Assembly: GCA_046728115.1 (NCBI GenBank)
Contig: JBKPDW010000443.1
Coordinates: 1-5,009 of the forward strand
Source of the DNA: CAVSWN01 sp046728115
Lineage (GTDB): Bacteria; Acidobacteriota; Vicinamibacteria; Vicinamibacterales; CAVVIG01
Reading direction: 5' to 3'
DNA length: 5,009 bases
This document shows positions 1 through 5,009 of the stretch, piece by piece. Both the position numbers and the translations under genes were made by a program. The notes beneath the pieces are model-generated. The model saw nothing but the letters and a program-made list of their open reading frames with translations. It searched no databases and was not told the DNA's origin. Numbering within the stretch: the first letter of the stretch is position 1; the number at the start of each line of letters is the position of its first letter.

Positions 1-3000
1 CGCGCGCTCCGTGCCGCCACCCCCGGCTGCGCCGCTGCGGCCACGCCGACCGCCGCGCGCGCGAAGCCGGGAATGCTCTCCTCGAAGTAATCGCTCACGG
101 CCGAGGAATCTGGGACGTCCAGCATGCGCCGGATCATGCTCGTCATCGTGGCGATGTCGTTGTCGAACCCGCCGTGCGTGATCGACTGCGAGCGCGCGGT
201 GAGAGGCGAGCCGTCCGCCGTCTTCGAGAAAGCGATGTCGGCAACCTTCTCGGTGCCGGCAAGCCCGAAAAACCTGATCAGCTGCAGGTCCTGTTTCAAT
301 GCCTTCTGCATGCCAAGAATCGGCGTCGGCACCGCGTCTTCGAAGGCGTTGCTGACCAGATAGAGGAGCGATTTGCCGTACGGATGTATCGAGCTGTCCG
401 CCTGCTCGAGGTCGTCGGACATCGTGTAGGTCACGAGACTCGTGATCGGCTGTCCGGGGCCAATCAACTTCTTCAACCGCTCCTTGAACAGATCCGTCGT
501 GATCGCCGGCGCAAGGAAATGCAGCGACCGGACGTCAACCGGCGGGACGCCGGCAGGCTTCTGTGCGACGAGCAGCGGCAGAAAAAAGGCATGGAAAATC
601 GAGCCCGCGCTGTGGCCGAAGGCGTGGAACTCGACCTCGCCGTTGGTCTGCTTCCAGAGTTTGCCGGCCAGTTCGGCGACGACCCGCGCGCCGCCGTCGG
701 GATCCGACGCTTTCTGCGCGCTCTTTTTCATCTGACCCCAGACCTGCTTGCCACCGTTCCGCGCGAGCTTTTCGATCGCGAGATCGGAGACGGCTCCCCG
801 CGCGGCGCGCGTTGGCACGACACCGCCGATGATGTCCCTGAGCGTTTCCTTCAGGCCGGTCTCCCAGACGAAGTAAACGGGATAGACGCCGTTCAGCTCC
901 CAGAACCGACGACGGGCGAGAACGGGAAGCAGCCCTTCGCGCTCCGCCGTGAGGCCGCCATGCGCAAAGAACATGACACGCGCCGTCCGGCCGAGTGCCT
1001 TCTGCGCTTTGACATATTCAGGAATGTGCTCGGTGAAGATCCGCCCGATCTGCTCGGCCGACGAGCTGAAGCTCCCTTCGGTCGACAACTTCCCGTCACG
1101 GAGGTTCACCACGTGACGACTGAAAATGTCGCGCTCCTCCGCGGTCCAATCGCGCTCGGTCGTCTCGGACCCAGCGGCCGATGCCGCGCGCATCCCTCGC
1201 GAAACCGGCGCCGCCTGCATCGCGGGCGCTTCCTCGGTCTCCGCGTACCTCACGGCGAAGCGGTTGGAGATGATCGAACTTTCCAGCCGCCCGAGGCGCG
1301 CCGCGGCCGCGTCCACTGCCAGCACGTCCCAGGGATCGTCGAAGCGGGCTTCGGTCGTCGAAACGACGCCGGCCAGCGCGTCCGAGAGTTTTCGGCGCGC
1401 CTTCACGAACGCCTGATCCGTGGAAAGATCGGCCGCGTTGCGAGAGTTGAGGAACGTGCGCATCGCGGCCAGTTCGGTGGCCGCACGGCTCATCGCTTTC
1501 GCCCACCACACGATGGTGAAGACGTCGCCTCGCACGACGTTCAGACGGAGCGTATCGTTACGAATGTGTGATGGGAGTCCCTGGTCGATGTCGCCGCCGA
1601 GATTGCGCACGCGTGCCCAGGTCGCGTCCGACTCGAGCGCGAGGCGCCGATACGAACGCGTCGGATCGCTCGCGGGAATCAGGGCGAGCAATGCCTGCCG
1701 TCCGATGCCTTCGTAGTGCCCCGCGGGATGCGGCTTGCCGTCAGCGTCGAGGAACATGGCGTCGCAGGCGTTCGTGCCCAGGTGGTTTTCGATCACGAAC
1801 GTCGAGCTGCCGAAGTCGGTATCGGTACCGAGTCGCAGGTCGCGCTCGCGCTCGTCGCAGAGGCCGAGCGCCACGAGTGCCCGGTAGTGATCTTCGAGAT
1901 CCTGCCGCTTGGTCCGGCCGCGCTGCTCGACGTACATCTGCTCGGCTGTCAGTGTCAGCTTCGGCCCGAGCACGCGGCTGGCGTGATAGGCCGCCGTAAC
2001 CATCAGCGACTCGAAGAGAACCTTGCGAAGCTTCTCCGTGTCGCTCGCGAGCGGCAGGCTCTTGACGCGGATCCGCTGCGAGCTGACCTTGTCGGCTGCC
2101 GTCAGCGCGCCACTCACCGGGTCGAACGTTACGGTTCCTTCGCGCACCAGATCGACGAAGCTCGCCACGTTCATGATGCCCAGCAGGTTGATCCGCCACG
2201 ACATCTTGCGCTCGCGAAGCTGCTTCAGCGCGCTTGCCACGAACCGAATCGGCCCGGTCCCGGCGGCGGCTGCCTCGCCGATGGGCGAGAGGCGCCCGTG
2301 CAGCGCCTCGCCGACGGCACTCTTGCCCTGTTGATCGAGCCGGGCCAGATCGATGTCGTACGCGAAAAGGGCCTGATTATCGCGCAGCGCCGAAACCTGC
2401 AGCTGCGCCGCCAGCGTCAGCGATCGATCGATGCTCGCAGCAATCGCCTGCTGAATTGCCTCGATCGACGGGTCGCCCAGACCGGCGTTGACGAGCGTGA
2501 GCAGATCCGCCTCAGGATCGGGGCTGATCGCACGCATGAGCATCGCAAGCAGATCCTTGCCTTTCACCGTCGCCGACACGCCAGCGGTCGCCTTCGCCGA
2601 CACGCTGAGCGAACGGCCGCGGCGTCGGTAGAACTCCAGGTGTAACGTCGAGGCGTCAGACTTCGAGAGCCGCAGCTCGAACTCGCCGCTTGCCGTCCAC
2701 TCCGCGCCGACCGACACGCTCGCGCCCGTCACGAGCGCGACGGTGCCGACGATCGGCAGTCCCGGCGTCGCCAGCAGGTTCGTCGTCGAGCTGAACGTCG
2801 CCTCGCCGCTGAACGACACTTCACCTTGGCCCGCGAGCGACACGAACGCGCCGACCGGCAGGCGCGCCAGGTCGTCTGCGTCCGCAGGAAACACCGCGGC
2901 TGACAGCATCGTCTTCAGCGCATCCCCGACGGTCTGCTGGTCGCCAACAGTGTCAAACGGGTGAAAGTAGGCGTATCGGAGCGCCGTGCCGGCCTCGAAG

Positions 3001-3398
3001 CCGAAGCCGATGCTGCCCTGCGTGCCAGCAAGCCCGGCCTTGAGCAGCGCCTCGAGCGTGATCGAACTGAACGCCGTGCCGTTGGGGACCGTCACCGGGG
3101 CTTGAAGGTCGGTGGATGTCAGAATTTCGCTGCCCGATTCGTGCAGTCCGATCTTGACGCTCGCACCCACGTTGATCGCGAGCTCGCTGTTCTTTCCGAC
3201 GGGCACATCCTTGTCGAGCGCGAGGGCGAGCTCGCGGACGCCGCTCGTCTCCGACAGCGGTTTCGAGAAAACGTGCGCGATTGGCAGCACGGATCGAAGT
3301 GAGGCTGCAGCTTTCAAGTACTTACCCAGGCCGTCGCCGGTCAGGTTCGTGCTCAGAAGATCATTTCCCTGTTCGTCCTTGATGGTGATGGAGGGCAC
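1..3398 (-). CDS. Giant multidomain protein with C-terminal alpha/beta-hydrolase-like domain (partial, 3' end outside window)
   Basis: One frame is open for 1132 codons from a GTG at 3398 to the left edge, with no stop and strong G/C preference at third positions. The GTG is the first possible start after an in-frame TGA about 27 bases upstream, and AAAGGAAA lies 7 bases before it (counted from AGGA). There is no signal peptide, so the product probably starts in the cytoplasm. By residue: 1-60 is a soluble N-terminus. About 60-285 is beta-rich, with alternating small or polar and hydrophobic residues. About 285-720 is mixed helix and strand, including FVIENHLGTNACDAMFLD near 534-551. About 720-755 is an Ala/Glu/Ser-rich linker. 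About 790-1090 is alpha/beta-hydrolase-like: a strand ending in HGG (813-815, oxyanion-type loop), GHSAG with Ser930 as predicted nucleophile, Asp995 or Asp996 as possible acid, and His1075 in THGGFDND. I do not recognise the N-terminal two-thirds. The substrate is unknown; lipase, esterase or peptidase are all possible. The hydrolase assignment rests on motif order and spacing only. Confidence 0.93.
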   Translation of the reverse strand, partial: MPSITIKDEQGNDLLSTNLTGDGLGKYLKAAASLRSVLPIAHVFSKPLSETSGVRELALALDKDVPVGKNSELAINVGASVKIGLHESGSEILTSTDLQAPVTVPNGTAFSSITLEALLKAGLAGTQGSIGFGFEAGTALRYAYFHPFDTVGDQQTVGDALKTMLSAAVFPADADDLARLPVGAFVSLAGQGEVSFSGEATFSSTTNLLATPGLPIVGTVALVTGASVSVGAEWTASGEFELRLSKSDASTLHLEFYRRRGRSLSVSAKATAGVSATVKGKDLLAMLMRAISPDPEADLLTLVNAGLGDPSIEAIQQAIAASIDRSLTLAAQLQVSALRDNQALFAYDIDLARLDQQGKSAVGEALHGRLSPIGEAAAAGTGPIRFVASALKQLRERKMSWRINLLGIMNVASFVDLVREGTVTFDPVSGALTAADKVSSQRIRVKSLPLASDTEKLRKVLFESLMVTAAYHASRVLGPKLTLTAEQMYVEQRGRTKRQDLEDHYRALVALGLCDERERDLRLGTDTDFGSSTFVIENHLGTNACDAMFLDADGKPHPAGHYEGIGRQALLALIPASDPTRSYRRLALESDATWARVRNLGGDIDQGLPSHIRNDTLRLNVVRGDVFTIVWWAKAMSRAATELAAMRTFLNSRNAADLSTDQAFVKARRKLSDALAGVVSTTEARFDDPWDVLAVDAAAARLGRLESSIISNRFAVRYAETEEAPAMQAAPVSRGMRAASAAGSETTERDWTAEERDIFSRHVVNLRDGKLSTEGSFSSSAEQIGRIFTEHIPEYVKAQKALGRTARVMFFAHGGLTAEREGLLPVLARRRFWELNGVYPVYFVWETGLKETLRDIIGGVVPTRAARGAVSDLAIEKLARNGGKQVWGQMKKSAQKASDPDGGARVVAELAGKLWKQTNGEVEFHAFGHSAGSIFHAFFLPLLVAQKPAGVPPVDVRSLHFLAPAITTDLFKERLKKLIGPGQPITSLVTYTMSDDLEQADSSIHPYGKSLLYLVSNAFEDAVPTPILGMQKALKQDLQLIRFFGLAGTEKVADIAFSKTADGSPLTARSQSITHGGFDNDIATMTSMIRRMLDVPDSSAVSDYFEESIPGFARAAVGVAAAAQPGVAARSA
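129..1031 (-). other. Alpha/beta-hydrolase-like domain of the giant protein
   Basis: This covers about residues 790-1090 of the large minus-strand protein. A hydrophobic strand (RVMFFAHGG) ends in the HGG loop at 954-962. Next comes a segment rich in aromatics (GVYPVYFVWETG) that looks like a second core strand. EVEFHAFGHSAGS then forms a strand followed by the nucleophile elbow, with the Ser930 codon at 609-611. A further strand, LVTYTMSDDLEQAD, offers Asp995/Asp996 as the acid. THGGFDND supplies the candidate catalytic His1075, with its codon at 174-176. This order of nucleophile, acid and histidine is canonical for alpha/beta hydrolases. A glycine- and histidine-rich HGG oxyanion loop is known from several lipase and esterase families. 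The THGGFDND ending is unusual and may be diagnostic of a subfamily. Confidence 0.75.
2544..3221 (-). other. Beta-rich, Gly/Ser/Thr/Val-rich N-terminal region of the giant protein
   Basis: About residues 60-285 of the large protein contain successive stretches with alternating residue character, such as SELAINVGASVKIGL (70-84), GEVSFSGEATFSS (192-204), ASVSVGAEWTASGEFELRL (226-244) and SLSVSAKATAGVSATV (263-278). Cys is absent and Gly, Ser, Thr and Ala are abundant. The pattern predicts several amphipathic beta-hairpins, as in beta-sandwich adhesion domains, outer-membrane strands or pore-forming modules. No signal peptide precedes it, which argues against a simple Sec-exported barrel. I recognise no family here, so the structural reading is inference from residue pattern. 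Confidence 0.5.
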
Positions 3399-3403
3399 AG
3401 GCG

Positions 3404-3411
3404 TTTCCTTT
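3404..3411 (-). promoter_or_regulatory. Ribosome binding site of the giant gene
   Basis: The minus strand reads AAAGGAAA here, and its AGGA core lies 7 bases before the GTG at 3398. The surrounding bases are A-rich, which favours an open initiation region. This site decides the start: no ATG, GTG or TTG lies between the upstream in-frame TGA and this GTG. Confidence 0.75.
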
Positions 3412-3521
3412 CTTTTCTTGCTTCAGGTCTGATGCGTCTGCAGGGCGCTCGATGAACAAGACCTGGATTGGTGCGCGAACTCCTTTCGAGCTTCGAACGT
3501 CGGAGTCGTTGAGGATCCGGG

Positions 3522-3536
3522 GCGATAAATTATCGC
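3522..3536. repeat. Perfect 15-bp palindrome over the candidate -10
   Basis: The plus strand reads GCGATAA-A-TTATCGC: 7-base arms that are exact inverted complements around one central base. It covers the proposed GATAAT hexamer of the minus-strand promoter. A dimeric repressor bound here would block polymerase, so it is a candidate operator. It could also be a chance palindrome. No regulator gene is present in the window to pair with it. Confidence 0.45.
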
Positions 3537-3556
3537 TACTCGTCTGAAACGTTCAA
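3529..3556 (-). promoter_or_regulatory. Candidate sigma70-type promoter for the giant gene
   Basis: On the minus strand TTGAAC (3556-3551) is followed by a 16-base spacer and GATAAT (3534-3529). These match the sigma70 consensus hexamers at four and five of six positions. Transcription would start near 3522, giving a leader of roughly 125 bases before the GTG. The -10 lies in the only clearly A+T-rich patch of the region and inside a perfect palindrome. A promoter here would let the large gene be expressed independently of the DUF2235 gene. This is inference from sequence; high-G+C organisms often depart from this consensus. Confidence 0.45.
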
Positions 3557-3591
3557 CGAAAAAGACACGATCGAGATGGACCTGCGACCTG

Positions 3592-3619
3592 CATCACATG
3601 ACAGGTCCCGCCTGTGATG
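3592..3619. repeat. Inverted repeat CATCACA-N14-TGTGATG upstream of the promoter
   Basis: Perfect 7-base arms, CATCACA at 3592-3598 and TGTGATG at 3613-3619, enclose 14 bases. A nested shorter repeat, ACAGG at 3601-3605 and CCTGT at 3611-3615, allows an alternative hairpin. The centre lies about 50 bases upstream of the proposed -35, a distance suited to an activator site. The arm orientation is the reverse of a CRP/FNR-type TGTGA-N6-TCACA site, so I do not call it CRP. Its function is unknown. Confidence 0.35.
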
Positions 3620-3780
3620 ACCATCCGTTCACGCTGATCACGATGGGCCGTCACCGCCGGACATGTCGCGCATCCACGGAACGCGCGGGAAGTAGTGCCA
3701 AGGCCATCGTTAACTAGGACGGGCTACATTGCCGATTTCCCCAGCGGTCGGCCAGACAGTCGCCGTCAACACCTCGACCG

Positions 3781-3942
3781 ATGTCAGAAGTTCAAACCGG
3801 TACGCAAAAACGGCTGAGCTTATTGAGCAACGCAGGAGACGTGAAAGGGCCCGTCGTTCACCTCTGCCATGGTCGACGACAACTCGTCACGATCGCGGGT
3901 TGCGGATCCTGCCGGAACCTCCAGACGTGTGACGGTTCGTGA
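3781..3942 (+). CDS. Doubtful small ORF, 53 aa, Cys-containing
   Basis: An ATG at 3781 opens 53 codons ending in TGA at 3940-3942. The product begins MSEVQTGTQKRL and ends with a Cys-bearing stretch, GCGSCRNLQTCDGS (four Cys in all, one of them further upstream). An internal GTG at 3841 has AGGAG just upstream and could be an alternative start giving 33 residues. No family is recognised and no good ribosome binding site precedes the ATG. It would be the only plus-strand gene here. It is more likely chance than real, and is listed because the gap is otherwise empty and the Cys spacing looks faintly like a metal-binding knuckle. Confidence 0.15.
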   Translation: MSEVQTGTQKRLSLLSNAGDVKGPVVHLCHGRRQLVTIAGCGSCRNLQTCDGS

Positions 3943-3974
3943 AGGCCATCCTCCGCGAAGAAGGTGTCGAGCAT
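3858..3974 (-). CDS. Doubtful small ORF or remnant, 38 aa, downstream of DUF2235 gene
   Basis: From an ATG at 3974 the minus strand encodes 38 residues, beginning MLDTFFAEDGLHEPSHVW, to a TGA at 3858-3860. Its first 20 or so codons have the G/C-rich third positions typical of genes in this window, and the frame stays open upstream into the DUF2235 coding region in another frame. It may be a small protein, a decayed gene remnant, or chance. There is no ribosome binding site before the ATG, and it overlaps the plus-strand ORF at 3781-3942. No family is recognised. Confidence 0.18.
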   Translation of the reverse strand: MLDTFFAEDGLHEPSHVWRFRQDPQPAIVTSCRRPWQR

Positions 3975-3991
3975 GGCGCCGAGGTCGTTCG

Positions 3992-4019
3992 AGCCCGTTG
4001 GATATGCGCTATACGGGCT
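3992..4019 (-). terminator. Stem-loop just after the DUF2235 stop codon (possible terminator)
   Basis: Perfect 7-base arms AGCCCGT and ACGGGCT enclose 14 bases, within which ATA and TAT can extend the stem past a 3-base bulge. The hairpin begins 15 bases beyond the DUF2235 stop. No T-run follows on the minus strand, so it is not a classic intrinsic terminator. It could act as an mRNA 3'-end stabiliser or as part of a Rho-dependent site. Its position between two genes fits separate transcription of the giant gene. Confidence 0.35.
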
Positions 4020-4033
4020 GCTCCGGTTGGCGG

Positions 4034-4954
4034 TCAGACGGCAGCCTCCGCATCCGCGCTCACACCATTTTGTCCAACTTTCTGCGCCACGATCTCCGCG
4101 GTCTCGTTCTCGACTGGGCCGCCGCTCGGCACCGGACGGCATTTGTCGCCAGGATGAACCGTGTAGTGCAGAAGATCGCCGTCGTGGAACGGGCGCCACA
4201 CGTCTGGCAAATCGTGGAGATGTGGAGGACAGGCCGGATCCGGACGAAGCGCCGCAATCTCTTCGTCCGTGATGGGCAGCCCCGCGGCTTTGGCCTTGAG
4301 CATCATCCACTTGAGCGTGAGGTCGTTCAATCCGCGATTGGCGTTGCCTCCGCCTACGTCGGAATGAACGCCGCGGAACCACACTTCGTGCGCTCCCGCC
4401 ACCCGAATTACGTTGAACGACGTCCGCACCTCATCGAGCGCCATCGCGTGGAAGCAGTAATCGATGTTGTCCCGCGGAATATCGAGGTGATGCCCGAGAT
4501 TGAAGAACGGAACATCGAACAATATCGCGCCTGCCCCAAACGCGCCGACGACGTCGAACAATCCGAGGAACCGCAATCGGGCTTTGTCTCCGATCTTGTC
4601 GTGAGACACCGGCTCCCGGATGCCGCGTTTCTTGACCAGGTTGCAGAAATCGAGACACGTGGCGGCGCCGCGACTGAACCCGATCATGTCGATGATGTGG
4701 TCGTTCTTCATCACCCAGTTCTCGCACAGGCGGCTGTAGGTACGCTCGAGCCGATCCAGCGCGCCTGCACCAAACGCGCCGCCAATCGCCCGGCCGACGA
4801 TCCCCAGCTTCGTGCCGATTCCCTGCTGATACACATCGTCAGTGCCCGAGTGCCGATGGTACGCGTCGAAGAACCGGCTGACATTGGTGTTCTCGTATGT
4901 GGTGTCGTTCTCTTTCGCCTTGTCCCACGTTCCATCGAAGGCATACAACGCCAT
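4034..4954 (-). CDS. DUF2235 / Tle1-like alpha/beta hydrolase (predicted phospholipase or esterase)
   Basis: A complete 306-residue protein of the DUF2235 family (T6SS Tle1-like catalytic domain). Family landmarks appear in order. YAFDGTWD at 4-11 is the N-terminal strand and oxyanion region. VYQQGIGT is at 41-48, followed by a glycine-rich segment at 51-65. GFSRGA at 92-97 is the nucleophile elbow, with Ser94. LGLFDVVGAFG at 130-140 carries the presumed catalytic Asp134. ALDEVR is at 172-177, and WFRGVHSDVGGG at 192-203 carries the presumed His197. All three catalytic residues are present, so the enzyme looks active. Characterised relatives are phospholipases delivered by type VI secretion, but many DUF2235 proteins are uncharacterised. 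There is no signal peptide or membrane segment, and the chain ends soon after the catalytic core. The ATG at 4954 is supported by the family N-terminus and by GGGGG 5 bases upstream. It lies 12 bases after the preceding stop, so it is probably cotranscribed with the cytochrome-like gene. Substrate and delivery are not shown. Confidence 0.93.
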   Translation of the reverse strand: MALYAFDGTWDKAKENDTTYENTNVSRFFDAYHRHSGTDDVYQQGIGTKLGIVGRAIGGAFGAGALDRLERTYSRLCENWVMKNDHIIDMIGFSRGAATCLDFCNLVKKRGIREPVSHDKIGDKARLRFLGLFDVVGAFGAGAILFDVPFFNLGHHLDIPRDNIDYCFHAMALDEVRTSFNVIRVAGAHEVWFRGVHSDVGGGNANRGLNDLTLKWMMLKAKAAGLPITDEEIAALRPDPACPPHLHDLPDVWRPFHDGDLLHYTVHPGDKCRPVPSGGPVENETAEIVAQKVGQNGVSADAEAAV

Positions 4955-4966
4955 GGCAACCCCCGT

Positions 4967-5009
4967 TCAGAGTGTCTTCAGGTATTCAATGAGCGCGCGC
5001 TTGTCGTCG
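4967..5009 (-). CDS. C-terminal end of a c-type cytochrome-like protein (partial)
   Basis: The minus strand reads DDKRALIEYLKTL followed by TGA at 4969-4967; the rest lies beyond the right edge. A charged turn followed by an (A/L)I-x-YLKTL helix right at the C-terminus is typical of class I c-type cytochrome domains, including di-heme oxidoreductases and peroxidases, where this helix packs on the heme. No heme motif (CXXCH) is visible because only 13 codons are present, so the family call rests on this short match alone. The stop is 12 bases from the DUF2235 start on the same strand, which suggests one transcript. A redox role for the neighbouring hydrolase is not implied. Confidence 0.55.
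   Translation of the reverse strand, partial: DDKRALIEYLKTL

Larger units (their letters stand above)
3399..4033. other. Intergenic region without a convincing gene (635 bp)
   Basis: This stretch separates the DUF2235 stop from the giant gene's start. It holds a stem-loop at 3992-4019, the inverted repeat at 3592-3619, the promoter and palindrome near 3522-3556, and the ribosome binding site at 3404-3411. G+C falls compared with the genes, most clearly around 3400-3560. Only short ORFs occur, the best being 3781-3942 on plus and 3858-3974 on minus. They overlap each other on opposite strands, and neither has a good ribosome binding site or recognisable family. I see no tRNA, riboswitch, insertion sequence or CRISPR repeat. 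Confidence 0.7.

Noticed and set aside
1096..1509. 137-codon minus-strand ORF
   Set aside because: It is in a different frame from the 1132-codon gene that spans it, and its Gly/Arg-rich product is typical of a shadow frame.
174..1571. 465-codon plus-strand ORF
   Set aside because: It lies wholly antisense to the giant gene. Its product is Arg-rich and low in ordinary composition, as expected for the complement of a high-G+C coding frame. It has no motif, and the minus frame carries the hydrolase motifs.
1716..2645. 309-codon plus-strand ORF
   Set aside because: Also antisense to the giant gene, with an Arg/Gln/His-rich product and no recognisable domain. The minus frame is open far beyond both ends.
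3361..3453. Short TTG-initiated leader ORF (about 32 codons) overlapping the giant gene's start
   Set aside because: The nearest AAGGAG is about 20 bases from the TTG, too far for initiation. The sequence shows no attenuator-type codon run, so it is probably chance.
3592..3619. CRP/FNR-type site
   Set aside because: The half-sites are in reversed order (TCACA first, TGTGA second) with the wrong spacing for CRP or FNR.
3729..3932. 67-codon plus-strand ORF from a TTG
   Set aside because: There is no ribosome binding site or family, the product is Arg-rich, and it shares sequence with the equally doubtful ORF at 3781-3942.
3858..4382. 174-codon minus-strand ORF starting within the DUF2235 gene
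   Set aside because: The part overlapping DUF2235 is an Arg-rich shadow. Only its last 55 or so codons beyond the DUF2235 stop look gene-like, and these are reported separately as doubtful.
1..5009. CRISPR array, tRNA or rRNA gene, insertion sequence, integrase or attachment site
   Set aside because: No spaced direct repeats, cloverleaf-like segments, transposase motifs or terminal inverted repeats were seen on either strand.

Overview
The window is G+C-rich (about two-thirds G+C by eye, with G or C at nearly every third codon position in the real frames). All confident genes lie on the minus strand. This suits a high-G+C Gram-negative soil-type bacterium. Acidobacteriota or a high-G+C proteobacterium are guesses from style only, because no marker gene is present.

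Layout, read in the direction of transcription from the right edge to the left. (1) At 4967-5009 are the last 13 codons of an upstream gene, whose end resembles the terminal helix of c-type cytochromes and di-heme oxidoreductases. (2) Twelve bases later, at 4954-4034, is a complete 306-residue DUF2235 (Tle1-like) alpha/beta hydrolase with a recognisable Ser-Asp-His set. (3) Positions 4033-3399 form a 635-base gap with no convincing gene. It holds a stem-loop just after the DUF2235 stop, a few doubtful small ORFs, an inverted repeat and a plausible sigma70-type promoter whose -10 lies inside a perfect 15-bp palindrome. (4) From 3398 to the left edge runs one uninterrupted reading frame of at least 1132 codons. 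It starts at a GTG behind a good ribosome binding site and has no stop in the window. This protein has no recognised N-terminal domain. It shows a beta-rich Gly/Ser/Thr/Val N-terminal third, a mixed central region, an Ala-rich linker and a C-terminal alpha/beta-hydrolase-like domain (HGG, GHSAG and THGGFDND motifs).

The long plus-strand ORFs opposite this gene are Arg-rich antisense shadows. The main biological point is that two unrelated-looking serine hydrolases sit in tandem on one strand: a DUF2235 enzyme and a very large multidomain protein ending in a second hydrolase. No type VI secretion, VgrG/PAAR or immunity gene is visible beside them. A joint role such as effector, lipid remodelling or defence is inference only. 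The promoter in the gap suggests the large gene can be transcribed separately from the cytochrome-like/DUF2235 pair.
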